A stretch of 33,844 nucleotides of DNA, from the NCBI GenBank assembly GCA_945787445.1, contig CALZHT010000027.1, positions 1 through 33,844 on the forward strand, written 5' to 3'. Shown one piece after another: positions 7,648 to 16,073 of this stretch. A program made the translations under genes and the position numbers. This DNA is from an uncultured Desulfobulbaceae bacterium. GTDB lineage: Bacteria; Desulfobacterota; Desulfobulbia; Desulfobulbales; CALZHT01. The notes beneath the pieces are model-generated. The model worked only from the letters and a program-made list of their open reading frames with translations. It searched no databases and was not told the DNA's origin. How positions within the stretch are numbered: position 1 is the first letter of the stretch; each line of letters opens with the position of its first letter.

Positions 7648-8646
7648 AAAATCTGTACCCGCTGCATTCTTCCGGAAACATTCCCGGGAATATCTTTCAA
7701 TGATGAAGGCATATGTAATCATTGCCGGAGATACCGTGGCCAACAAGCGACCGAGGAACAAAAAAAGAAATACGAACAAAAATTCCTCGACCTGATCCAC
7801 GAATCAACGAATCAACGAATCTCCCAGTCGTACGACGTCCTCATGGCTTATAGCGGAGGCAAGGACAGTACGTATACCCTCGATGTCTTTGTGAATCGCT
7901 ATAACCTTCGCGTTCTGGCCCTTACCTTTGACAATACCTTTGTTTCAAAACAGTCCTTTATTAATATGCAAAAGGTTTGCGAGAACCTGGGTGTTGATCA
8001 TCTTATCATCAGACCTGATCCGAAGATGTTGAGAAACATTTTCCGTACCGCAGCAAAAGAGGAATTATATTCTCTGAAAACATTGGAGCGCGCAAGTACC
8101 ATTTGCACGAGCTGCATCGGCCTGGTTAAGTCATTAATTTTGAGAACAGCTATTGAAAAAGAGATTCCATTTGTCGGTTTCGGCTGGTCACCAGGACAAG
8201 CGCCGGTCCAGTCATCGGTCATGAAAACTAACGCAGCCCTGATGAAAACCACACAGAAAGCAATTTATGAACCGCTTCATGCAATTGCCGCTGATGCAAT
8301 AAATCCTTGTTTTGTGACGGATGAGCAGTTTGATAATCCGGAGAAATTCCCCTGGAACATCCACCCACTTGCCTTTTTGGATTATAACGAAGAAAAGATT
8401 GTTGAAAGAAACAATGAAATCGGCTGGATAAAACCTGATGATACAGATCCGAATTCCACTAATTGTCTCTTGAATGCCTATGCAAACCAGGTCCACCGTA
8501 TAAAGTATGGCTTTCACCCCTACGTTTGGGAGATTGCCAATATGGTCCGAGCCGGGATTTTGGACCGCCAAGAGGGTATAGAGAAAATTTACCCACCAGA
8601 AAATGAGGAAATGGTGGATTATGCAAAACAGGAATTAGGTAATTAG
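7600..8646 (+). CDS. PP-loop N-acetyl-sugar amidotransferase-like protein (WbpG-like)
   Basis: This 348-residue protein has an N-terminal zinc-ribbon-like set Cys19/Cys22 and Cys39/Cys42 ('CTRCILPETFPGI', 'GICNHC'), the PP-loop 'YSGGKDS' (84-90), and a second Cys pair in 'TICTSC'. This arrangement fits the WbpG/PseA-like amidotransferases that convert a sugar N-acetyl or similar group to an acetamidino group using ammonia and ATP; the exact substrate is not visible. The start at 7600 lies in a repeat array without a Shine-Dalgarno sequence, and ATG 7621 is equally possible; conserved sequence begins at 'ICTRC'. Residues about 67-77 ('HESTNQRISQS') are encoded by a repeat insertion just before the PP-loop domain. 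It may work with the AsnB-like protein at 2802. Confidence 0.85.
   Translation: MSHEPKTMSYKQSTNPKICTRCILPETFPGISFNDEGICNHCRRYRGQQATEEQKKKYEQKFLDLIHESTNQRISQSYDVLMAYSGGKDSTYTLDVFVNRYNLRVLALTFDNTFVSKQSFINMQKVCENLGVDHLIIRPDPKMLRNIFRTAAKEELYSLKTLERASTICTSCIGLVKSLILRTAIEKEIPFVGFGWSPGQAPVQSSVMKTNAALMKTTQKAIYEPLHAIAADAINPCFVTDEQFDNPEKFPWNIHPLAFLDYNEEKIVERNNEIGWIKPDDTDPNSTNCLLNAYANQVHRIKYGFHPYVWEIANMVRAGILDRQEGIEKIYPPENEEMVDYAKQELGN
7799..7822 (+). repeat. ACGAATCA repeat inside coding sequence
   Basis: Three tandem CGAATCAA-like units lie in frame within the amidotransferase gene. They are the same motif as the intergenic arrays and encode a hydrophilic linker just before the PP-loop domain. Confidence 0.65.
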
Positions 8647-8787
8647 TTTATTCGTTCATTCGTTATTTGGTTCATTATCTTATTAACGAATCAACTATTT
8701 AACGAGATATCTAATAGACTACTCATTGCGCCTTAGCGTCTTTGCGTGAGACAATTGAACTAATCAACCAATTACCGAACCAACGAT
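8647..8787. repeat. Mixed repeat array between the amidotransferase and rmlA
   Basis: The left part has TTCGTTCATTCGTTATTTGG (one orientation). The middle and right parts have AACGAATCAACTATTTAACG and AACTAATCAACCAATTACC (the other orientation). A solo copy of the GxxExxY-end repeat interrupts it at 8728-8752. Confidence 0.6.
8728..8752. repeat. Solo copy of the GxxExxY-cassette end repeat
   Basis: GCGCCTTAGCGTCTTTGCG followed by TGAGAC matches the right end of the cassette at 5592-5616 at 23 of 25 positions. No GxxExxY gene and no inverted partner is nearby, so it is either a relic of an excised copy or an independently dispersed repeat. Confidence 0.75.
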
Positions 8788-8809
8788 TGTCCCAAAATCA
8801 GGAGAGAGA

Positions 8810-9688
8810 ATGAAAGGAATAATTCTTGCCGGTGGTTCCGGCACAAGGCTTTATCCTTTGACAAAATCAGTCAGTAAGCAATTGATGCCTGTCTATGATA
8901 AGCCGATGATATATTACCCCCTGGCAACATTGATGCTGGCTGGTATTAGAGAAATATTGATCATCACCACCCCGGAGGATCAGCTTCAGTTCCAGCGGTT
9001 GCTCGGCGAAGGCAGCCAATGGGGTATTTCCCTTGACTATGCCGAGCAGCCAAGCCCAGAAGGCCTTGCCCAAGCCTTTATCATCGGTGAATCATTTGTA
9101 GGTCATAGCAGTGTCTGTCTGGTTCTCGGGGATAATATTTTTTATGCGCATGGGCTGGCAAAGTCCCTGCAGCAAGCTGCCAGGCTGACAAGCGGTGGGA
9201 TAGTCTTTGGCTATTATGTGAAAAATCCGCAACGGTATGGCGTTATCTCCTTTGCTGAAGATGGTCGGGTCACCGGCATAGAGGAGAAACCTCACCAACC
9301 AAAGTCCAACTATGTTGTTACTGGCTTATACTTTTATGACAATGATGTTGTGCAGATTGCCAAGGGAATAAAGCCTTCGGCGCGGGGCGAACTAGAAATA
9401 ACTGATGTCAATAAGGCCTATCTTGAGCGCGGAGATTTAAAGGTCGAACTGCTGGGACGGGGCACTGCCTGGCTCGATACCGGCACCCATGATTCTTTGC
9501 TGGATGCTGCTAATTTTATTAAGGTTATTGAGGAACGGCAGGGCCTTAAGGTGGCATGCGTTGAAGAGATCGCGTTTCGCATGGGATATATTGATGCAGC
9601 GCAATTATATCGGTTGGCTGAACCCTTGCAGAAGAATGGCTATGGGCAATATATGCTCCAACTGATTGATGAAAAAAGAGGAATATGA
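8810..9688 (+). CDS. rmlA: Glucose-1-phosphate thymidylyltransferase
   Basis: This 292-residue enzyme makes dTDP-glucose from dTTP and glucose-1-phosphate, the first step to dTDP-L-rhamnose. The N-terminus '[18 protein letters not shown]' is the nucleotide-binding signature, followed by '[17 protein letters not shown]' and '[11 protein letters not shown]'; '[20 protein letters not shown]' and '[16 protein letters not shown]' are also typical. Length is normal for the short RmlA class. GGAGAGAG lies just before the ATG, unlike the repeat-embedded starts nearby. Its stop overlaps the rmlC start by four bases, so the rml genes are translationally coupled. Confidence 0.97.
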   Translation: MKGIILAGGSGTRLYPLTKSVSKQLMPVYDKPMIYYPLATLMLAGIREILIITTPEDQLQFQRLLGEGSQWGISLDYAEQPSPEGLAQAFIIGESFVGHSSVCLVLGDNIFYAHGLAKSLQQAARLTSGGIVFGYYVKNPQRYGVISFAEDGRVTGIEEKPHQPKSNYVVTGLYFYDNDVVQIAKGIKPSARGELEITDVNKAYLERGDLKVELLGRGTAWLDTGTHDSLLDAANFIKVIEERQGLKVACVEEIAFRMGYIDAAQLYRLAEPLQKNGYGQYMLQLIDEKRGI

Positions 9689-10233
9689 ACTTTTCTCCCA
9701 CACATATCCCTGAAGTAGTCTTGATAAAGCCAGATGTCTTTGAAGACCAACGCGGATTTTTCATGGAAACATGGCAGGCCGAAAAATTTGCAAACGCAGG
9801 TATTGATGCCGTCTTTGTCCAGGATAACCATAGCCGGTCAATACAGGGGAGCTTGCGGGGATTGCATTATCAGATTAAAAAGCCACAGGGTAAACTTGTT
9901 AGGGTGCTGAGTGGCGAGGTCTATGATGTTGCTGTTGATCTTAGAAAAAAATCACCATATTTCGGGCAATGGGTTAGTGAAACGCTGTCTGCGGAAAACA
10001 GGAAAATGCTCTGGATGCCGCCCGGTTTTGCCCATGGATTTTATGTTATCAGCGAGTCTGCGGAGTTTGAATACAAATCTACTGATTATTATGCCCCTGA
10101 GTTTGAAAGAACAATCCGTTGGAATGATCTTGATCTGGCTATTGATTGGCCTATATTGGCCGGCTGCTCTCCTATTCTTTCAGTAAAGGATGAGCAGGGC
10201 ATAGCATTTAAAAATGCAGAGTGCTACCTATGA
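9685..10233 (+). CDS. rmlC: dTDP-4-dehydrorhamnose 3,5-epimerase
   Basis: This 182-residue cupin enzyme epimerises C3 and C5 of dTDP-4-keto-6-deoxyglucose. Signatures are '[18 protein letters not shown]', '[20 protein letters not shown]' (with the catalytic-region His) and '[13 protein letters not shown]'. Length is normal. The start ATG overlaps the rmlA stop (ATGA), and the stop overlaps the rmlD start in the same way. Confidence 0.97.
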   Translation: MNFSPTHIPEVVLIKPDVFEDQRGFFMETWQAEKFANAGIDAVFVQDNHSRSIQGSLRGLHYQIKKPQGKLVRVLSGEVYDVAVDLRKKSPYFGQWVSETLSAENRKMLWMPPGFAHGFYVISESAEFEYKSTDYYAPEFERTIRWNDLDLAIDWPILAGCSPILSVKDEQGIAFKNAECYL

Positions 10234-11099
10234 AAGTCGTTATCACTGGAGCCAATGGTCAGCTCGGATGGGAATTGCAACGAACAGAGCCGAGCGACAT
10301 ATCTTCCTATTTTTTGCATTCAAAGGAATTGGATATTTGTAATACAGTAGCAGTTCGAAAAACCATAGGAGCTATAAATCCGCAAGTGATAGTCAACTGC
10401 GCTGCCTATACGGCAGTTGACAAGGCTGAACAGGAAAAAGAGATGGCTTTTGCGGTAAATTCGCAAGGAGCGGCAAATATTGCAGAGGTTGCACGCCATA
10501 ATGGGGCTCGCCTTATCCAAATGTCAACGGATTTTGTTTTTAACGGTAAGAAATCCCAGCCGTATCTTCCTGAGGATATTCCCAACCCAATTTGTGTGTA
10601 TGGCGCCAGTAAGCTTGATGGGGAAAAGCGAGTAGCAGCCATTCATAGTGCACATACGATTATTTTGCGCACAGCCTGGTTGTATTCATCTCAGGGTAAC
10701 AATTTTGTTAAAACAATGCTTCGGCTGATGAGAGAGAGAGATCACTTGTATATTGTTTCAGATCAGGTAGGTACCCCGACTTGGGCACACGGCCTTGCTG
10801 AAACGATATGGAAATTTGTTGAGATGCCTCTTAATGGCATATTCCACTGGACTGACTCAGGAGTGGCAAGTTGGTATGACTTTGCAGTTGCCATTCAGGA
10901 GGAAGCGTTGCAGATTGGAATATTGGAAAATGAGATACCAATTACCCCCATAATGACAAAAGAGTATCATGCGCCAGCGAAACGGCCTACTTTCTCTGTT
11001 CTCGACAAGACCTCAACTAGAAAAATTTTGGGATATATATCACCTCACTGGCGAGTGTGTCTCAGGGAAATGCTAAAGGATGTGAAGAGTGAAGTATGA
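10230..11099 (+). CDS. rmlD: dTDP-4-dehydrorhamnose reductase
   Basis: This enzyme reduces dTDP-4-keto-L-rhamnose to dTDP-L-rhamnose. I chose ATG 10230 over the GTG at 10221 because it forms the usual ATGA overlap with the rmlC stop and gives the expected N-terminus '[17 protein letters not shown]'; the product is 289 residues. The Rossmann NAD(P) motif is followed by 'VNCAAYTAVDKAE', 'STDFVFNGK' and the catalytic Tyr-x3-Lys in 'YGASKLDGEK'. It is the third coupled gene of the rhamnose block. Confidence 0.96.
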   Translation: MKVVITGANGQLGWELQRTEPSDISSYFLHSKELDICNTVAVRKTIGAINPQVIVNCAAYTAVDKAEQEKEMAFAVNSQGAANIAEVARHNGARLIQMSTDFVFNGKKSQPYLPEDIPNPICVYGASKLDGEKRVAAIHSAHTIILRTAWLYSSQGNNFVKTMLRLMRERDHLYIVSDQVGTPTWAHGLAETIWKFVEMPLNGIFHWTDSGVASWYDFAVAIQEEALQIGILENEIPITPIMTKEYHAPAKRPTFSVLDKTSTRKILGYISPHWRVCLREMLKDVKSEV

Positions 11100-11462
11100 G
11101 GATTTAAAAGAAAAAGCCTCAGTCTTCTCGTCTGGCAGGTAAATCCAATGATTTGCTGTAGGATGGTTTATGTTATTAAGGATAACTTTTCGCGGTAAGC
11201 AATGTATGCGCTAGCCAAACCAGATGAGACGGGAACGTCGTCTCGATTCCGAGCAATATTGCGGAAGGAGCAGCCAGAATAAGCAAGAAAAGTTTTTCAG
11301 TTCCTTTCAATCACGCTTGGTTTTTTGACTGAATTGGAAACATGAGTGCTGATTGCCCAAAAACGAGGGTATATTTAAAGAGGAAAAGAATTTAGACAAT
11401 ATTTAAACCTTTTTGGGCCTTTAATGTGGCCTGATTGAGTCAACAGGAGAAAAGATGAGCAA
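11100..11462. other. Non-coding gap between rmlD and rmlB
   Basis: No gene is seen in this 363-base gap. It holds one small hairpin, GAGACG (11226-11231) with CGTCTC (11239-11244), without a T-run. A Shine-Dalgarno sequence AGGAG (11445-11449) lies near its end. A gap of this size inside an otherwise tight rml block is unusual and may reflect deletion or insertion of material; nothing in it resembles a known element. Confidence 0.4.
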
Positions 11463-11466
11463 ATGA
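11455..11466 (+). other. Three-codon micro-ORF overlapping the rmlB start
   Basis: ATG-AGC-AAA-TGA starts five bases after AGGAG, the ideal distance. Its TGA overlaps the rmlB ATG (11463) in an ATGA arrangement. RmlB itself is 13 bases from the Shine-Dalgarno, so initiation may occur at the micro-ORF and re-initiate at rmlB. It may instead be the original rmlB start, now disconnected by repeat insertion. Confidence 0.4.
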
Positions 11467-12593
11467 CCACCCATCACTCACCTCTCACGTCTAACACCTC
11501 ACATCTTTTAGTCACTGGAGGCGCCGGATTCATAGGAGCTAATTTCGTGAATTACTGGTTGAATAATTATCCGGATGATCGGGTCGTTGTGCTTGATGCA
11601 CTCACCTATGCCGGCAACCTGGCAAGCCTTGAACCAGCAAAAAACAATCCGAATTTTCATTTTGTCCATGGTGATATATGTAATCAAGAGCTAGCGGAAA
11701 GATTGTTACGGGATGAATCTATTGATACAATCGTGCATTTTGCCGCCGAATCCCACGTAGACCGCTCCATCCATGGCCCTGATACATTTATTCAAACCAA
11801 TATTGTTGGAACCCACTCGTTATTGAAGGCAGCAAAAAGCGTCTGGCTGGATTCTCACTCCTCACTCCTCAGACCTCAGTCCTCAGTCCTCAAACCTTAT
11901 CGCTTTCACCATGTCTCAACCGATGAAGTTTACGGGTCCTTAGGCCCTGAAGATCCTCCATTTACTGAGCATACACCTTATGCCCCCAACTCTCCCTATT
12001 CTGCAAGCAAGGCTGCCTCGGATCATCTGGTCCGAGCCTATCATCATACTCATGACTTGAATATAACCACAAGCAACTGTTCCAATAATTATGGCCCATA
12101 CCAGTTTCCGGAGAAGTTAATTCCTCTTTTTATAATCAATATCCTTGAAGGAAAACCTTTACCTGTTTATGGCGATGGCTTGAATATTAGAGACTGGTTG
12201 TATGTGGAGGACCATTGTAAAGGGATTGATTTGATTCTTCAGAAAGGGCGTCCAGGTGAAGTGTATAATATAGGAGGCAACTGTGAGAAAACTAACCTTG
12301 AAATGGTTGAGACTCTCTGTAAAAATATGGATGAACGTAAACCAAGTTCATCCCTGACTTCTTACTCCTCACTCCTCACCTTTGTAAAGGATCGACCTGG
12401 CCATGACAGGCGCTATGCTATTGATTCAAGCAAGATAAAAAAGGAACTTGGTTTTGAACCATACGAGTCATTTGAAACTGGTATCCGAAAAACTATTGAC
12501 TGGTATTTGCAAAATGAAAGCTGGTGGCGCGCTGTAATGGACGGTAGTTATCGAGAATGGCTAGACAGACAGTATGGGCAAAAACATAATTAA
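11463..12593 (+). CDS. rmlB: dTDP-glucose 4,6-dehydratase
   Basis: This 376-residue enzyme converts dTDP-glucose to dTDP-4-keto-6-deoxyglucose. It has 'LLVTGGAGFIGANFVNYW' (NAD site), 'VHFAAESHVDRSI', the catalytic-region motif 'STDEVYGSL', 'YSASKAASDHLVRAY' (Tyr-x3-Lys), and 'NCSNNYGPYQFPEKLIPL'. It is somewhat longer than the usual 350-360 residues. The excess comes from three low-complexity stretches encoded by CTCACTCCT-type DNA: the N-terminal tail 'TTHHSPLTSNTSH', 'SHSSLLRPQSSVLK' and 'SSSLTSYSSLLT'. All lie outside the core motifs in places expected to be loops, so the enzyme is probably active. It is separated from rmlACD by a 363-base gap. Confidence 0.96.
   Translation: MTTHHSPLTSNTSHLLVTGGAGFIGANFVNYWLNNYPDDRVVVLDALTYAGNLASLEPAKNNPNFHFVHGDICNQELAERLLRDESIDTIVHFAAESHVDRSIHGPDTFIQTNIVGTHSLLKAAKSVWLDSHSSLLRPQSSVLKPYRFHHVSTDEVYGSLGPEDPPFTEHTPYAPNSPYSASKAASDHLVRAYHHTHDLNITTSNCSNNYGPYQFPEKLIPLFIINILEGKPLPVYGDGLNIRDWLYVEDHCKGIDLILQKGRPGEVYNIGGNCEKTNLEMVETLCKNMDERKPSSSLTSYSSLLTFVKDRPGHDRRYAIDSSKIKKELGFEPYESFETGIRKTIDWYLQNESWWRAVMDGSYREWLDRQYGQKHN
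11466..11503 (+). repeat. CTCACCTCT-type repeat at the rmlB N-terminus
   Basis: Degenerate CTCAC/CCTCAC units (ATCACTCACCTCTCACGTC and AACACCTCACATC) encode the first dozen residues of RmlB, ahead of the conserved 'LLVTGGAGFIG'. Confidence 0.55.
11853..11895 (+). repeat. ACTCCTC / CCTCAGT heptamer repeat inside rmlB
   Basis: Units CTCACTC, CTCACTC, CTCAGAC, CTCAGTC, CTCAGTC and CTCAAAC follow at a seven-base period, in frame, and encode the loop just before 'YRFHHVSTDEVYG'. Confidence 0.75.
12351..12380 (+). repeat. Second ACTCCTC repeat inside rmlB
   Basis: CTTACTCCTCACTCCTCACC repeats the same heptamer in frame and encodes 'SYSSLLT' just before 'RPGHDRRYAID'. Confidence 0.7.
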
Positions 12594-12719
12594 TGCGAAA
12601 TCTGTAAATTAGCATTAGACCCTTTTGTAAAATCATCTGCAGTTTATCTTTTTAGGTGAATTTCTGTATGCCTGGTCCTATACTGCGGTTGTACTATTTC
12701 AATCAATAAATCCGAAAGG

Positions 12720-14156
12720 TTGAGTTTTATTGAGATTAAAGATATGTATGATTCTAGAACTTTAGAGCTTGATAGAACCGTTTTTCTTTTAGATGTTTTT
12801 CTGACCGTTATAACGTTTCTCCTTTCATTCTGGCTCGGAAAAATTCTGCAACTTGAAGGAGAGATAGAATTTTATTCACATCTGTTTATTATTCCCCTGT
12901 TGTTAGCCTTAATTATCGCTTTTTTAACCTATTTTGGTGCATACGAAAGTCCCCGCAACACTAATATTATAGGCTATGCTTGGGCGATTTTTCGAGGTTT
13001 GTCGCTAGCCATCGGGATTCTTTTAACCCTACTGTTCTTCCTCGATATACAATATATCAGTCGGCTTGTTGTTCTTGCTTTTGCCGCTATGGAATTTTTT
13101 ATTCTTGTGGCTATCCGTGTCGTTGTCAGAAGCTATTTTCTAGGGGCCTTAACAAGTGGGAAACATTCTTTACGGGTTTTAATCATCGGTACGGGCGAAC
13201 GGGCAAGAGATCTGGCGCTAGAGTTACAGAGGCAGGCAGAATGGGGCTTTAAAATTATCGGCCATCTGGATCCTGACCCTAAGCGCGTGGGCAGTGATGT
13301 TGATGGTGTGCCGGTTATTGGAACAGTAGAGAATGTGAGCGACTGCTTGAAAAAACACGTGGTTGACGAAGTCATTATCGCTATTCCTCGCTCCCTTTTG
13401 GAAGATGCCGAGCCCATTGCTCAAGCCTGTGAAGTAGAGGGGATCAAGTTAAGATTTATGGCAGATGTATTCCGCTTGCATGTGGCCCGTATCAGCCTGA
13501 CTCAGCTTGGAAGCACCCCTTTGTTAACCCTGGAGCCTGTTGCTCAGGACAACAATCAATTGTTTATTAAACGTATATTTGACCTTGTCGTAACAACACT
13601 GTCCATGCCCGTTATTCTGCCAATCCTGGCAGTTGTCGCCATTGCGATCAAGCTGGACTCTCCCGGGCCAATCCTTTTTGTCCAGCAACGAGTAGGTTTG
13701 AGAAAGCATCTCTTTCCCATGTTCAAGTTTCGCTCTATGCATGTAGATGCGGAAGAGAAAATGAAAGAAATGGAGCATCTTAATGAAGCAGAAGGCCCAA
13801 TATTTAAAATTACCAACGATCCGCGCGTGACGCGCGTTGGTCATTTTATTCGGAAGACTAGCATAGATGAGTTGCCGCAGTTGTTTAATGTGCTGCGGGG
13901 TGAAATGAGCCTGGTCGGGCCCCGGCCCATGTCCATACGGGACGTGGATCTTTTTGACAAAGGAATTCAAAGAAAACGTTTCAGCGTAAAACCTGGTCTT
14001 ACCTGCATATGGCAGGTTTCGGGCAGAAGCAATCTGCCATTTCACAAATGGCTGGAACTGGACCTGAAATACATTGAAAACTGGTCTCTTTGGCTGGATT
14101 TTAAGATTCTGGTTAAAACCATTCCCGCGGTATTAAAATCAAAAGGGGCTGTATAA
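12720..14156 (+). CDS. Polyprenyl-phosphate sugar-1-phosphate transferase (EPS initiating enzyme)
   Basis: This 478-residue membrane enzyme should load the first sugar-1-phosphate onto undecaprenyl phosphate to start the repeat unit. The N-terminal half has about four membrane segments, then a Rossmann-like domain ('[17 protein letters not shown]'). The C-terminal catalytic domain has '[18 protein letters not shown]', '[13 protein letters not shown]', '[11 protein letters not shown]', '[23 protein letters not shown]' and '[14 protein letters not shown]', the full bacterial sugar transferase pattern (PssY/WcaJ/EpsE type). The TTG at 12720 gives the longest frame but sits against its AAAGG; ATG 12744 is a reasonable alternative. 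The sugar (often glucose or galactose) is not determined. Confidence 0.93.
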   Translation: MSFIEIKDMYDSRTLELDRTVFLLDVFLTVITFLLSFWLGKILQLEGEIEFYSHLFIIPLLLALIIAFLTYFGAYESPRNTNIIGYAWAIFRGLSLAIGILLTLLFFLDIQYISRLVVLAFAAMEFFILVAIRVVVRSYFLGALTSGKHSLRVLIIGTGERARDLALELQRQAEWGFKIIGHLDPDPKRVGSDVDGVPVIGTVENVSDCLKKHVVDEVIIAIPRSLLEDAEPIAQACEVEGIKLRFMADVFRLHVARISLTQLGSTPLLTLEPVAQDNNQLFIKRIFDLVVTTLSMPVILPILAVVAIAIKLDSPGPILFVQQRVGLRKHLFPMFKFRSMHVDAEEKMKEMEHLNEAEGPIFKITNDPRVTRVGHFIRKTSIDELPQLFNVLRGEMSLVGPRPMSIRDVDLFDKGIQRKRFSVKPGLTCIWQVSGRSNLPFHKWLELDLKYIENWSLWLDFKILVKTIPAVLKSKGAV

Positions 14157-14159
14157 TTT

Positions 14160-14190
14160 TCCAATCAACCAATCAACTAATGAACGAATC
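14160..14190 (+). repeat. AATCAACC repeat spanning the exosortase start
   Basis: CCAATCAACCAATCAACTAA continues into ATGAACGAATCAATT, so the start codon and first residues of the exosortase lie within the repeat, with no Shine-Dalgarno sequence. Confidence 0.6.
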
Positions 14191-15016
14191 AATTAAAAAA
14201 ACGCCTGCCATACTGGCCTTGCTTGCTTTAACCCTTTTCATCTCCACCTATTTTCCCGCTTTCAAGCTTCTTGTGCAACAATGGACCGCAACAGAAGAAT
14301 ATTCCCATGCGTTTCTAACCATACCAATCATCCTTTACATGATGTGGCACAAAAGGCCCGCACTGCCCGAAAGCAAGGCTCGATACTCGGCTTTCGGGTT
14401 ATTGCTGATCGTATTCTCAACAGGGTTTTACCTGTTCGGCCTGCTTGCAAACGTCAATACCATCATAATCTTACCAATGTTTCTGACTATCGTTGGTGTT
14501 ATTATTTATCTGTTTGGGGTAGAGGCGGTTAAAGAGTTGTTTACTCCCCTACTTCTCATCGCAATGCTCATTCCGGTACCTAGTAAACTATATATAGAGG
14601 TTACCTTTCCACTCCAAATCAAAGTATCTCAGATAAGTGAGTTGATTGTCAGGATGTTTGGTGTTCCTATTCATCGCGTAGGCAACATCATGAATATACC
14701 TGAAAAAACCTTTGAGGTTGTCGATGCATGCAGTGGCTTGCGGTCCATAATCACACTCCTAACCCTGAGTGTGATTATGGGCTATTTTTTGTTACAAAAG
14801 AATTCCTCAAAGTTGGTCTTACTGGCGACGAGTATCCCGACAGCTATTCTGGTTAATATAATCAGAGTAACAATGATAATACTGCTTTTTTACTTTTTTA
14901 GGCTGGATCTGACCGAAGGCACGTGGCACACAATAACGGGCTTATTGGTTTTTTGCATAGCCCTGTTCATCCTATTTTTACTGCAAAGAGTATTAAAATT
15001 TTGGGAAACAAAATAA
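14180..15016 (+). CDS. Exosortase
   Basis: This 278-residue protein with about eight hydrophobic segments has the exosortase signatures 'EEYSHAFLTIPI' near the N-terminus, 'VDACSGLRSI' with candidate catalytic Cys184, 'NIIRV' with Arg229 and 'GTWHT' with His250. Exosortases are inner-membrane transpeptidase-like enzymes that process C-terminal sorting signals (PEP-CTERM and relatives) and are usually encoded with EPS genes. EpsI follows directly with a short overlap. No protein in this window ends with a recognisable sorting signal, so its substrates lie elsewhere. I cannot assign the subtype. The start is embedded in a repeat. Confidence 0.93.
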   Translation: MNESIKKTPAILALLALTLFISTYFPAFKLLVQQWTATEEYSHAFLTIPIILYMMWHKRPALPESKARYSAFGLLLIVFSTGFYLFGLLANVNTIIILPMFLTIVGVIIYLFGVEAVKELFTPLLLIAMLIPVPSKLYIEVTFPLQIKVSQISELIVRMFGVPIHRVGNIMNIPEKTFEVVDACSGLRSIITLLTLSVIMGYFLLQKNSSKLVLLATSIPTAILVNIIRVTMIILLFYFFRLDLTEGTWHTITGLLVFCIALFILFLLQRVLKFWETK

Positions 15017-15654
15017 AAGTTAAGTTAATTGTCATATGTGTCGTGTTTCTTGTCACCTGTATTTTCGTATACAGAAACACTGAATCAGTATCAATTACCA
15101 AGAAGACACCGCTAAAGCCTTATTTTGCAAATATTGAAGGATATAAACTCCTCCGTTATATTGATTTGGCTAATGATGCTATCAAGATGTTGGATTTGGA
15201 TGATTATGTCTATGCCGATTACGAAGGGAAAAATGGAAAAGTAAGCCTATATATCGGATATTATTATACCGCCAACAAAGTGTACGCCTCCCATTCTCCT
15301 ACAATCTGTTACCCCAGCCAGGGGTGGAAAATAGATAAACAACCGACCAACCACTCCATTAGTTTAGGTCCTCATCGAATTCATTATAATGAAATTATCA
15401 CATCCTATATCGAAGAACAGGAGCTGGTTTTATACTGGTATCAGTCTCGCTTTCATACCAACACCAAGAACTATATGAACAAGATAGATATGGGATATAA
15501 CAAGCTCAAAAATAACGATGAAAAGCACGCCTTTGTAAGAGTTTCAGTACCGTTAGGCAACTCTACATATAAGGAAGCAAATAAAGTTGCGACAGGCTTT
15601 ATTCAGGCATTTTATCCGCAATTTATTGATTTTATTACTGAGGCTGGACATTAG
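15001..15654 (+). CDS. epsI: EpsI, exosortase-associated protein
   Basis: The TTG at 15001 is preferred: AAGAG lies about ten bases upstream and it gives 217 residues beginning 'MGNKIKVKLIVICVVFLV', a single membrane anchor. A frame open from 14923 would overlap the exosortase much further and start inside its helices. The conserved 'HSPTICYPSQGWKI' with Cys103 is the EpsI signature, and 'YNEIITSYIEEQELVLYWYQ' fits the family. EpsI is either separate from or fused to exosortases and is thought to act in EPS export or sorting; its chemistry is not established. It overlaps the exosortase by 16 bases and is the last gene before a terminator. Confidence 0.9.
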   Translation: MGNKIKVKLIVICVVFLVTCIFVYRNTESVSITKKTPLKPYFANIEGYKLLRYIDLANDAIKMLDLDDYVYADYEGKNGKVSLYIGYYYTANKVYASHSPTICYPSQGWKIDKQPTNHSISLGPHRIHYNEIITSYIEEQELVLYWYQSRFHTNTKNYMNKIDMGYNKLKNNDEKHAFVRVSVPLGNSTYKEANKVATGFIQAFYPQFIDFITEAGH

Positions 15655-15662
15655 AGCTTAAA

Positions 15663-15700
15663 CCGCCCCCCTCTGATTAATGGGAGGGCGGATTTATTTT
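15663..15700 (+). terminator. Rho-independent terminator after epsI
   Basis: CCGCCC (15663-15668) pairs with GGGCGG (15686-15691), extended by CCC/GGG around one bulged A, with a ten-base loop. ATTTATTTT follows. It ends the rml-exosortase transcript. Confidence 0.85.
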
Positions 15701-16073
15701 CTGTAATCACGTTCTTTGTCATGGGAATTATTAATGGGAGCATCTAATAGGTGACATAGTTATAAAACGTTAGCAACACCTGCTGTTAGCATACCGGTTG
15801 AGAGATTCGGTGAATGTCATCTATTAATCGCTTGGAGTAGTAAAAGAGGGAGGTTTACATGCGTTGTAGCCATGAGAGAAGTTTAGCTCAAATTATGAGA
15901 ATTTTATGACTAAATATATGGAGTTTATGCAGGTCACCTGTTATTAATATCGCCCATCCGGAAAGGGAGACAAACGACAAAATATTTTAAGAATTCATTT
16001 AGTCCTCTTGAGCCAAACTGCACAATGAAATGTACAGCCAATTTTACGGGGGTTTTAAAAAAGGAGATTTATT
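15701..16073. other. Intergenic region with one possible short peptide
   Basis: I see no sizeable gene. A 16-codon frame at 15859-15909 (M-R-C-S-H-E-R-S-L-A-Q...) has an excellent GAGGGAGG five bases ahead, so a leader peptide or the start of a lost gene is possible. The rest is AT-rich and unremarkable; no promoter stands out. Confidence 0.35.

Noticed and set aside
12591-12617. Terminator after rmlB (TAATGC/GCATTA)
   Set aside because: The loop is 15 bases, the stem is weak and only four T residues follow, so it is unlikely to stop transcription.
13524-14045. Long antisense frame opposite the sugar transferase
   Set aside because: It has no recognisable domain and overlaps a gene with complete family motifs; it is a shadow of coding periodicity.
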